From NCBI GenBank assembly GCA_964575975.1, contig CAZNTU010000113.1, positions 1 through 17,354 of the forward strand: DNA of 17,354 nucleotides, read 5' to 3'. This stretch comes from G963674505 sp964575975. GTDB taxonomy: Bacteria; Desulfobacterota; Desulfobacteria; Desulfobacterales; SKZT01. This document shows, piece after piece, positions 1-5,878 of the stretch (its first letter is position 1; each line of letters begins with the position of its first letter). The notes below the pieces were generated by a model, which searched no databases, was not told where the DNA came from, and worked only from the letters and a program-made list of their open reading frames with translations. Position numbers and translations under genes: made by a program.

Positions 1-142
1 GGACCCGGTCGTCCAGGATGGAAAGGGAAAGGCCGCTTTTTCTGTGAAACTCGTATAGCGCGTCGCCCGGCGAAATTTCCTTCTTTTCGAAACGGGAAGC
101 CAGCTGCTCCATGAATAAAAAGGTTTCCGGGGGGTATTTCAT
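1..142 (-). CDS. Partial small hypothetical protein (C-terminus outside window)
   Basis: An open frame runs leftward off the window from an ATG at 140-142. The 47 visible residues start MKYPPETFLFMEQLASRF and continue with a charged helical stretch and a second helix around YEFHRKSGLS. The helix-plus-'ALYEF' pattern loosely resembles small DUF3791-type proteins, which often occur with toxin-antitoxin genes, and two such modules lie just upstream on the same strand. I see no clear ribosome binding site. The same frame stays open further upstream, so the start is uncertain. The family suggestion is weak and rests on the pattern of hydrophobic and charged residues only. Confidence 0.4.
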   Translation of the reverse strand, partial: MKYPPETFLFMEQLASRFEKKEISPGDALYEFHRKSGLSLSILDDRV

Positions 143-533
143 AATCGACGACACGATGAAGCACCATACCAAATTTTGCAAATGGATTCACGACGCGCAG
201 GCGCTCTTCGACCACGTTTTCGGTACGAATCTCAGGGCGATTTGCATCGTTTTTCCGTCAAACTGAACGTCGGGGTCCCTTGCGCGGAACCCAAGCTGAC
301 GCCGAAGGGAAGCCTTTGCAAAAACCAGCGCGATCCGGTCGTCGAGGAATTCCTCGGGAACGCAAAGCAGCTAACCGATATGGAGGGAGCCACCGTCGGG
401 AGCGAACAAGACGTGACAATATCGTTGTGCCCGGTGTCCTGGATTGACTCCCTCCTCCATCCCGGGAATTGGAAGCGAAGCGCTGCCGGAGAATCGGCAA
501 AGGAACCGCTGACGGTTCCTTAAACATAAGCTT
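143..533. other. Intergenic stretch, no recognisable gene
   Basis: This 390-base stretch lies between the partial gene at the left edge and the ParE-like toxin. Short open frames exist on both strands, but none has a ribosome binding site with a protein I recognise. One minus-strand frame (roughly 170-370) reads in a protein-like way without a start codon and could be a decayed fragment. I see no repeat or clear terminator. Confidence 0.4.
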
Positions 534-827
534 TTACAGTTCGAGCCGTTCCGATATCCATTTTGGATCTCTGCGGCAGTCTAGTACGGCTCGGACGCGT
601 GCAACACTACCCTCGACGCGGTAGTACACTGCATAAGGAAACCGCTTGGAAACGAGACGATGATAGCCGTGGTGGAAAGCATGGACGCCACCATAAAGTC
701 GCAATGATTGAATATCAGACCACAGGGAATCAAGGAAATAGTCGCCAAGACCGTCGGCCTGTCGTTCGTAGAAACGAAACCCGTCTGCTAAGTCGGCAGT
801 TGCCTCATCCAGGACTTGAACCCTCGT
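534..827 (-). CDS. RelE/ParE-family toxin with no standard start codon
   Basis: An uninterrupted minus-strand frame ends with TAA at 534-536. Read from codon ACG at 825-827, where homologues would be expected to have their initiator, it gives 97 residues. The order is typical of ParE/RelE-superfamily mRNA interferases or gyrase poisons: an N-terminal strand, an acidic-to-basic helix (ADLADGFRFYERQADGLGD), a central FPYAVYYRV strand and the C-terminal hallmark CRRDPKW. It overlaps the 3' end of the Unstab_antitox gene by 40 bases, the usual arrangement of these modules. No ATG, GTG or TTG lies between the upstream in-frame stop (about 855) and the conserved core. The possible starts are ACG at 825-827 or CTG at 810-812. 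Either it uses a rare start with coupling to the antitoxin, or a T-to-C change has silenced it. The family call is firm; expression is doubtful. Confidence 0.75.
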   Translation of the reverse strand, partial: TRVQVLDEATADLADGFRFYERQADGLGDYFLDSLWSDIQSLRLYGGVHAFHHGYHRLVSKRFPYAVYYRVEGSVARVRAVLDCRRDPKWISERLEL

Positions 828-1042
828 TTGAGTTGTTCCCTCACAGCTTTCTTAGCCTCGGCTAAATCCAGAAAACGAGATGTCCCTTCGGCGATGCGCT
901 TTTCTCGGGCGCACAATACATCCGCATGCCAGGATGGGGATGGTATATTCTCCGGTGTGCCGGCAAGGTCGGCCCAAATTTCTTCCATTGCCCGTAGCTT
1001 GTCCTCGACGCTCATTTGTTCCAATGGAATGCTTAAGCGCAT
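788..1042 (-). CDS. Addiction-module antitoxin, Unstab_antitox family
   Basis: This 84-residue protein should neutralise the ParE-like toxin encoded by the overlapping downstream frame. The family signature is clear: an N-terminal helix with LEQMSVEDKLRAMEEIWADL, then PSPSWHADVL, then the basic helix REKRIAEGTSRFLDLAEAKK. Family members are normally about 70-80 residues and end soon after that helix. Here about 11 extra residues follow (GFKSWMRQLPT), running into the toxin reading frame. The ATG at 1040-1042 has a GGAG seven bases upstream. Such antitoxins bind their partner and usually repress their own promoter, so the A/T-rich stretch 1043-1100 is the likely control region. The family assignment is confident. 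Confidence 0.9.
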   Translation of the reverse strand: MRLSIPLEQMSVEDKLRAMEEIWADLAGTPENIPSPSWHADVLCAREKRIAEGTSRFLDLAEAKKAVREQLKRGFKSWMRQLPT

Positions 1043-1299
1043 GATAATTCTCCAATAATGTTTAAGTCATATACAGTTTAATACGACCAGGGTAAACAAT
1101 AGTGCTTTATCCCCTAACCTGTAAAGGGTCTCCTGACCTACTCAATTATCATGATAAATTAAACCTGCGCTCTCATATGATCCTTTTTTCGAGCGGATTC
1201 TTTTCCGAGGCGGCCAACGTAAAGGTGAGCGGACGGGCTTGCGGAGCGGCAGCGGAGAAAGACCGTTCCGGCTCGACCGAGGGGTTGGCCTTTTCCGTC

Positions 1300-1611
1300 T
1301 CAAATGTCAAGAGCAAAGTGTATGGCCTTGCCGACGCTAACCATTTTCGCCGAAGACAGGGTCGTAATCAAAGAACCAATTTTTCCCTTCGAAACGGTTT
1401 GCAAATGGTCGCAGTTTATAGCACAGTCTTTTGACATACCGTCTTCGCTCGAAAGAAAAACTTCGGAAGGAATATTTCGGACCGTTCCTGTAATAGGGGC
1501 GACCGTTACCTCGCCGAGATATTCCAAAACCGAATTGCGGGTGAGAATCAGTACCGGCCGTTTTTTGTCCGGCCGGGTAAACTTGTACCAACGAATTTCC
1601 CCGTGTCTCAT
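1300..1611 (-). CDS. mazF: MazF/PemK-family endoribonuclease toxin
   Basis: This 103-residue protein has the MazF/PemK beta-barrel pattern. The N-terminal HGEIRWYKFTRPDKKRPVLIL carries the conserved K-RPVLIL strand, followed by VTVAPITGTVRNIPSEVFL, then INCDHLQTVSKGKIGSLITTL. Proteins of this family cleave mRNA or tRNA at short sequence motifs and are inhibited by their cognate antitoxin. The gene starts with ATG at 1609-1611 and overlaps the antitoxin stop in an ATGA junction (1608-1611), so translation is probably coupled. Full length and intact. Cleavage specificity cannot be read from the sequence. Confidence 0.93.
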   Translation of the reverse strand: MRHGEIRWYKFTRPDKKRPVLILTRNSVLEYLGEVTVAPITGTVRNIPSEVFLSSEDGMSKDCAINCDHLQTVSKGKIGSLITTLSSAKMVSVGKAIHFALDI

Positions 1612-1841
1612 TCGTCACCCCAAGCTTGCTCGGGTTCCCAAATCGAAAATTCGTCAGTGGCGACGGGGTCCCGCTCGTATCCTTTTTTGTGGCTGCGCTC
1701 CATTTTTTCAATGTTATATCGTGCTATAGCCTCTCTTAGGGCCTTTCTCGCGAAAGCCGACCGATTCGTGTTAAGTTCCTTTGAAACACGGTCAACCGCC
1801 TTGACAAGGTCGTCGTCAAGAGTCATTTGAATCGTTCTCAT
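1608..1841 (-). CDS. Ribbon-helix-helix antitoxin of the MazF pair
   Basis: This 77-residue protein begins with the ribbon strand MRTIQMTLDDDLVKAVDRV. The ribbon-helix-helix continues through SKELNTNRSAFARKALREAI, so the N-terminal ~45 residues should dimerise and bind operator DNA. The C-terminal tail (YERDPVATDEFSIWEPEQAW) matches the toxin-binding tail typical of MazE-like RHH antitoxins, with the conserved WEPEQ-WGD ending. It is the first gene of the pair and overlaps mazF by four bases. A very strong ribosome binding site (AGGGAGGTG at about 1847-1855) sits in front of its ATG. Autoregulation by the RHH dimer on the repeats at 1846-1897 is likely from the family's behaviour but inferred. 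Confidence 0.93.
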   Translation of the reverse strand: MRTIQMTLDDDLVKAVDRVSKELNTNRSAFARKALREAIARYNIEKMERSHKKGYERDPVATDEFSIWEPEQAWGDE

Positions 1842-1845
1842 AAAA

Positions 1846-1897
1846 ACACCTCCCTATAAAGATGTGGACAATGTTACACATCATACACCTCCCTATA
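1846..1897 (-). promoter_or_regulatory. Duplicated ribosome-binding leader and operator-like repeat upstream of the RHH antitoxin
   Basis: The 13-base sequence ACACCTCCCTATA (plus strand) occurs twice, at 1846-1858 and 1885-1897. On the minus strand each copy reads TATAGGGAGGTGT. The proximal copy is the antitoxin's ribosome binding site. The distal copy precedes ATGATG at 1879-1884, which opens a short frame of about 20 codons overlapping the antitoxin start. Between them lies an interrupted inverted repeat, GATGTG (1861-1866) and CACATC (1877-1882), also readable as TGTGGACA plus TGTTACA. Such half-sites fit an RHH repressor. That it is the operator is inference. Confidence 0.5.
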
Positions 1898-2812
1898 TAC
1901 GGCGTCAAACCGCATTTCTACGAATTTCGCCGCTTAGTCGGCCAACCATTGATTGTCAGGGCGATTTGCCCATATATTATCGAAATCGGGTGCATTGTGG
2001 GCAAATTGCTCTAATTTTGGAAAAAATGGTCGTTTTGCACTGATAACAAAGAAAATCGGGAATTATCAGGTACTTTTGCACTCATATTGCCCGATTCGGC
2101 TTTTGACTTGCAAACCGATACGGACCTTCTTTCATATTTTGAACTTTTTATTATCGGGCGGACCCGCATCCGCATGTGGATGCCGTTTTGTCGAGTTCCT
2201 CCGGCGCGGACGCAGGCAATTTCGAAGTCGGCTTTGCCGGTTTTTGAAGGCGGATGCCGTTCGGTTTTCTCCTTTGTCGTTCCCGAGGTATTTCATGGCT
2301 TCGTCTCGGTCGGCTCTGTGCGGCATTTTGCTCGATCGGGTTTTTCCGGTCTCGGTCTTGTGGCTATGGGCTGGCCGGTCGGAATTCCGGAGGGTTCCAC
2401 TATGTTCGGAGCTCGGGAAACTGTTTCCTGACTTTTCGTACCCGTCTTTTTCTCGTTTTTCGAATGCGCGCGGATATTCGTTTTTTGTCTCGAATGCTTC
2501 GGAAGAAATCGACGAATTTTTCCGCCAGGGTATGGACGAATCGAAAAGTCGTTCCCTGTTCTCGGGGACGCGTGTGTGAGTGATTTCGAAAAGCCGGTCG
2601 GCGAGGTTTTCTTTGCGGTCGGATCGGAGAGTTTCGAGACCGGAGGGGACGATGTCGAAACGGGTCGAACGAAGGCTTGCCCTTGCTCTATTGTTGTCGC
2701 CGGCAAGGGGAGGACAATGGCTCGAAGGGGGCTTTTTCAGGTCCGTTGCGTAGCGCATAAAAAAGCCATCCGTTTCATGTTTCACAAGACCAATCGCTCG
2801 TGTCGAGCCGGA
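1898..2812. other. Long stretch without a convincing gene
   Basis: Open frames over 100 codons occur on both strands here, the longest on the minus strand (2132-2785, 217 codons) and the plus strand (1953-2579). None has a recognisable domain, a good ribosome binding site or a clear codon advantage over the opposite frames. The minus-strand product is low in hydrophobics and rich in Arg, Ser, Asn and Glu. The stretch is flanked by toxin-antitoxin genes and apparent gene fragments, so it looks like decayed accessory DNA, but an unknown gene cannot be excluded. Confidence 0.35.
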
Positions 2813-3205
2813 TCAGGCGATTCTTCTCATTTCCGTTTCGCTCGCGACGGGCTTTCCTTGGGCCTCGAGGGATTGCAGATATTCGCTCAATTGTCCGACG
2901 GCGATCAATTCGTCGTTGGAAACGTGTTTTTCGTTTCCATATTTCCATAGTTTCCGTTTGCTCTTGCTCGCCCTGAATTTCATTTGCGCGTGCAGTTCTT
3001 TCCGATGCCTTTTAGGGTCGGACGACAGCGGGAGGGGTTCGACATTTCACGGTAATAAAACATCGGTCGCCTATGCAGAAGGTTATCGGCATTTATTGAC
3101 GAATCGCGCAACGGTCTTCTCGGTTCCCACGGTACCATAGAGTCGGTTCCCGCCTTTTTTCGCATGCTCCGGGATATCTTGGAGTAGCGTGATGTCCGCG
3201 ACATT
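2813..3205 (-). pseudogene. Possible decayed minus-strand gene in several frames
   Basis: Two short minus-strand stretches read like real protein but are broken by stops and frame changes. One (about 3083-3205) gives a segment beginning DITLLQDIPEHAKKGGNRLY and ending FVNKCR before a TAA. The other, from an ATG at 2981-2983 to TGA at 2813-2815, gives 56 residues including YGNEKHVSNDELIAVGQLSE; its frame stays open some 20 codons upstream of that ATG. They might be parts of one gene that has lost its frame, or the second may be a small intact gene. I do not recognise the family. The evidence is only protein-like residue patterns, so this is a tentative call. Confidence 0.25.
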
Positions 3206-3554
3206 CTACGGATCGAGCCTCGCTGAAAATTGTTGTAAAACGCGGAATTTCGTTATATTCATTCGCTCGGCGGAAGGCCGATTTTAGATGGCATTGTTAT
3301 AGGATTCATGGTCGCGGTTGCGCGAAACAAAACGAACAAAAAGGTTCTCGAAAAATCCTGTTGACATGCCGCGGCCCGTGAAAATCTTGCGGTTGGCTGT
3401 TAGCTTTTAGCCGTTAGGTTTCAGGCTGGAAAACAAACGATCTCCTAAAGCCGACACGCTGGCGCTGGTATCTTAAGACAAGGCCTAACAGCTAACGGCT
3501 AACAGCTAACGGCTAACAGCTAACGGCTAAAAAATGCGATTCGAGGTGCCAAGA
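3206..3554. other. Intergenic region upstream of the DUF1848-dus operon
   Basis: No gene is seen here. It contains an isolated perfect -35-like TTGACA at 3361-3366 with no good -10 at 16-18 bases. A CTAACAG/CTAACGG repeat structure (3394-3530) ends just before the first gene of the operon. The promoter of the operon presumably lies here, but I cannot place it with confidence. Confidence 0.4.
3394..3530. repeat. Tandem CTAACAG/CTAACGG heptamer array with an inverted partner
   Basis: A 14-base unit, CTAACAGCTAACGG, is repeated three times without mismatch at 3485-3498, 3499-3512 and 3513-3526, followed by a partial CTAA. The unit is itself two near-identical heptamers. About 70 bases upstream, 3394-3418 carries the reverse complement of the motif (GGCTGTTAGC, then TAGCCGTTAGG), so the array can fold back on it with a loop of about 65 bases. 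The array ends only four bases before an ATG at 3534 and 28 bases before the preferred start at 3555, so it lies in the leader of the operon. Confidence 0.85.
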
Positions 3555-3932
3555 ATGAAAAAATCGATGACGACTGTAAACGACCTGTTGTTGATCTACA
3601 TGGAGGACAATCCCTTGGCTTTCGCCAGGGTGGAGGACATCGAACCGGACGTCAAGCCGGGATGGTATCGAATAAAACTGCTGGTGCTGCAAATTCCGCC
3701 CGCCGTTGTCACGTGGATTTTGAGAGACTCCTATATCGACGGCGCGGAATACACCATGGGCGGCAAAAGGATGCGTCTCGAGAAAGTCGTGGTTCCCGAA
3801 ACGACGTTGACCGTCGTCGAAAATTCCCCCCAAAATCCGGGACCGGAAAAATCCGACGCCGAAAAAAGCGCCGGCCCGAAAACGTCGAAGGTCATTTCGC
3901 TGGCCGACATGAAAAAGGACCGCAAGTTTTAG
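3555..3932 (+). CDS. Small conserved protein of unknown function, first gene of the DUF1848-dus operon
   Basis: This 125-residue protein starts at the ATG at 3555, which has GAGGT about eight bases upstream; an ATG at 3534 would add seven residues but lacks a site. The first ~85 residues look like a compact domain: NDLLLIYMEDNPLAFARVEDI, DVKPGWYRIKLLVLQIPP, VVTWILRD-YI-GAEYTMGGKRMRLEKVVVP. A disordered Pro/Lys/Glu/Ser tail follows, ending in SLADMKKDRKF. From memory this resembles short conserved proteins of deltaproteobacterial genomes whose role is unknown. There is no signal peptide or membrane segment, so it should be cytoplasmic. The next gene begins 24 bases downstream on the same strand. 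I do not assign a function. Confidence 0.85.
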   Translation: MKKSMTTVNDLLLIYMEDNPLAFARVEDIEPDVKPGWYRIKLLVLQIPPAVVTWILRDSYIDGAEYTMGGKRMRLEKVVVPETTLTVVENSPQNPGPEKSDAEKSAGPKTSKVISLADMKKDRKF

Positions 3933-3956
3933 TTCCAAAGTCGAACCGTCAGGCCC

Positions 3957-4883
3957 GTGAAAGAAGCTCTCGAATTCGAAAAGCCGAAAAGAATCGTGGT
4001 TTCGGCATCCCGCAGAACGGACATCCCCGCGTTCTACATGGACGAGTTCATGGAATGCGCCATGCGCGGATTTTTCCGGGTGGTCAATCCTTTCAACCGG
4101 AAGGAATCCATCGTGGAATTTTCCCCCTACCGTGTCCATACCATTGTTTTCTGGTCCAAGAACTACGGGAGGTTCATAGCCGGAAGATACGCCGAGGCTT
4201 TGCAGAAGATGGGCTACAACCTGTTTTTCAATTTCACGGTCAATTCCGAAGATCCCCTTTTGGAGCCGAACTTGCCTCCCCTCGACCGAAGATTGGAGCA
4301 AATGAAGACTCTGTGCGGCTACGCGGGGCCGAAAGCGGTCTTCTGGAGGTTCGATCCCATATGCTACTACCGGAGGGCCGACGGCGAAATCCGCCATAAT
4401 CGGCGAGACTTTTCGAAAATCGCGGACGCGGCCTCGGAATCGGGCGTCGGTGTTTGCATCACGAGCTTTCTGGATTTGTACGCGAAGGTGAAAAAAAGGG
4501 CGGCGACCATCCCCGGCTTTTCGTTCGTGGATTTGCCGCCCGAAGAAAAGATGAAAATCTTGCTTGAAATGGAAGGCGAATTGAAAAAAAGAAACATGCG
4601 ATTGCGCGCGTGCTGCGAAAAATCGCTTTTGGATACCGCGCCGCCGGGCTCGGGCATCGAACCGAGTTCGTGCGTGCCCAACCGGCTGTTGGCCGAATTG
4701 TACGGGCCGGACCTGTCCCTGCAAAAGGATTCGGGCCAACGGGTCAAGCACGGATGCGGATGCGGCGTTTCGACCGATATCGGAACGTATCATCTTCAAC
4801 CGTGCCATCACAATTGCCTGTTCTGCTACGCGAACCCGGCAAACGACGCGAATTTCGAAAGGAAAGGCGAACATTCCAAATGA
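3957..4883 (+). CDS. DUF1848 protein with C-terminal radical-SAM-like cysteine motif
   Basis: This 308-residue protein starts at a GTG with only a weak AGG upstream. The N-terminus has the DUF1848 signature VSASRRTDIPAFYMDEFM, then RVVNPFNRKESIVEFSPYRVHTIVFWSKNYGRF. The C-terminus carries CGC-VSTDIGTYHLQPCHHNCLFCYANP. Cysteines at about 283, 287 and 290 form CX3CX2C, the spacing that binds a radical-SAM iron-sulfur cluster, although it sits at the C-terminus rather than the N-terminus. Two more cysteines (267, 269) lie just before it. The enzymatic role of this family is not established to my knowledge. The stop overlaps the start of the tRNA-dihydrouridine synthase by four bases (4880-4883), so the two are probably translated together, suggesting but not proving a role in RNA or cofactor modification. 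Confidence 0.9.
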   Translation: MKEALEFEKPKRIVVSASRRTDIPAFYMDEFMECAMRGFFRVVNPFNRKESIVEFSPYRVHTIVFWSKNYGRFIAGRYAEALQKMGYNLFFNFTVNSEDPLLEPNLPPLDRRLEQMKTLCGYAGPKAVFWRFDPICYYRRADGEIRHNRRDFSKIADAASESGVGVCITSFLDLYAKVKKRAATIPGFSFVDLPPEEKMKILLEMEGELKKRNMRLRACCEKSLLDTAPPGSGIEPSSCVPNRLLAELYGPDLSLQKDSGQRVKHGCGCGVSTDIGTYHLQPCHHNCLFCYANPANDANFERKGEHSK

Positions 4884-5878
4884 AAATCGGATCGGTGGAA
4901 ATACCTCGAGGGGCGATACTGGCTCCATTGGCAGGAATAACGAACCTTCCGCACAGGCTCCTGGCGAAATCCGCAGGCGCGTCCCTAGTGTGTTCGGAAA
5001 TGATAAGCGCGAACGGGCTCGTCCGATCGAACGGAAAAACCCTGAAAATGCTCCGCAGCCACGAGGACGAAAAGCCCCTGTCGGTTCAAATATTCGGAGC
5101 GGACCCTGCCGTAATGGCGGAGGCGGCCCGCATTGTAGAATCGGCCGGCGCGGACATCGTGGACATCAATTTCGGGTGTTCGGTCAGAAAGGTCGTGAAG
5201 ACGGGCGCCGGGGCGGCGCTGATGAACACCCCCCGACTTGCCGAATCGATTCTGAAGGCGGTCAAAGAAAACATTCGCGCGCCGTTGACGATCAAGATTC
5301 GGTCCGGTTGGGACGCGTCGGGAGAACAGGCGCTTGAAATCGCCAGGATTGCGGAGTCTTGCGGCGTGGACGCGATCGCGGCTCACCCGCGCACCGCCAA
5401 GCAGGGTTTCGGCGGAAAAGCCGACCGGTCCCTGGTAAAAAGGCTGAAAGAAACCGTCTCCATACCCGTCGTAGGAAACGGCGACATCCTGACATGGCGC
5501 GACGCCGTCGAAATGATCGAGCAAACCGGATGCGACGCCGTGATGGTCGGAAGAGCCGCCATCGGCGATCCGTTCGTTTTCACCCAAATCGCGGCGGCGC
5601 TGAACGGCACGACGCCCCCCGAGATCGATCTGGATCGGCGTTTCGCGATTATCCGCAAATACCTGAAGGACTCGGTCGAATACATCGGGGAAAAATACGG
5701 AATGCGCTTTATGCGAAGCAGGCTCGCTTGGTTCGTCAAGGGATTTCCCCACAGCGCGAAGTTCCGCGAATCCATCAAGCTGTTGTCCACCGAGGCCGAG
5801 GCTCTGGAAAAACTTAGCGTCTATGAAACGGAAGTGCGAGCCGCTCTGGACGGAAAAAACGCTATTGCGGAAGCTTGA
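4880..5878 (+). CDS. dusB: tRNA-dihydrouridine synthase, DusB/NifR3 type
   Basis: This FMN- and NADPH-dependent enzyme reduces uridine to dihydrouridine in tRNA. The 332-residue frame starts at ATG 4880, inside the stop of the upstream gene. It has LAPLAGITN near residues 14-22, the catalytic cysteine at about 100 in DINFGC, the FMN/substrate residues TIKIRSGW (K139), AHPRT (H169, R171) and VVGNGDI, and VGRAAIGDPF near 223-232. The usual motif around the catalytic cysteine is GCPVKK; here the proline is replaced (GCSVRK), a mild variation. The length fits the family. A longer frame upstream of 4880 in the same phase is open by chance. The gene ends 17 bases inside the 3' end of the convergent lipoprotein gene. 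Confidence 0.93.
   Translation: MKIGSVEIPRGAILAPLAGITNLPHRLLAKSAGASLVCSEMISANGLVRSNGKTLKMLRSHEDEKPLSVQIFGADPAVMAEAARIVESAGADIVDINFGCSVRKVVKTGAGAALMNTPRLAESILKAVKENIRAPLTIKIRSGWDASGEQALEIARIAESCGVDAIAAHPRTAKQGFGGKADRSLVKRLKETVSIPVVGNGDILTWRDAVEMIEQTGCDAVMVGRAAIGDPFVFTQIAAALNGTTPPEIDLDRRFAIIRKYLKDSVEYIGEKYGMRFMRSRLAWFVKGFPHSAKFRESIKLLSTEAEALEKLSVYETEVRAALDGKNAIAEA

Noticed and set aside
2132..2785. 217-codon minus-strand frame as a real gene
   Set aside because: No family, no good ribosome binding site, low hydrophobic content, and overlapping frames of similar length on both strands. Kept only as an open question.
3361..3390. Promoter with TTGACA before the DUF1848-dus operon
   Set aside because: The -35 match is perfect but no acceptable -10 lies 16-18 bases on, so it is not listed as a separate feature.
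3484..3530. Short CRISPR-like array
   Set aside because: The repeats are contiguous heptamers with no unique spacers, and no cas genes are present.
4610..4879. Longer start for dusB, giving 422 residues
   Set aside because: The extra 90 residues lie in the DUF1848 gene in another frame and are Arg/Gly-rich. Family alignment and the ATGA overlap place the start at 4880.
3513..4928. 471-codon open frame on the minus strand opposite the DUF1848 operon
   Set aside because: It runs antisense to three well-supported genes; its product is Phe/Arg/His-rich with no domain. It is a by-product of codon use in the real genes.
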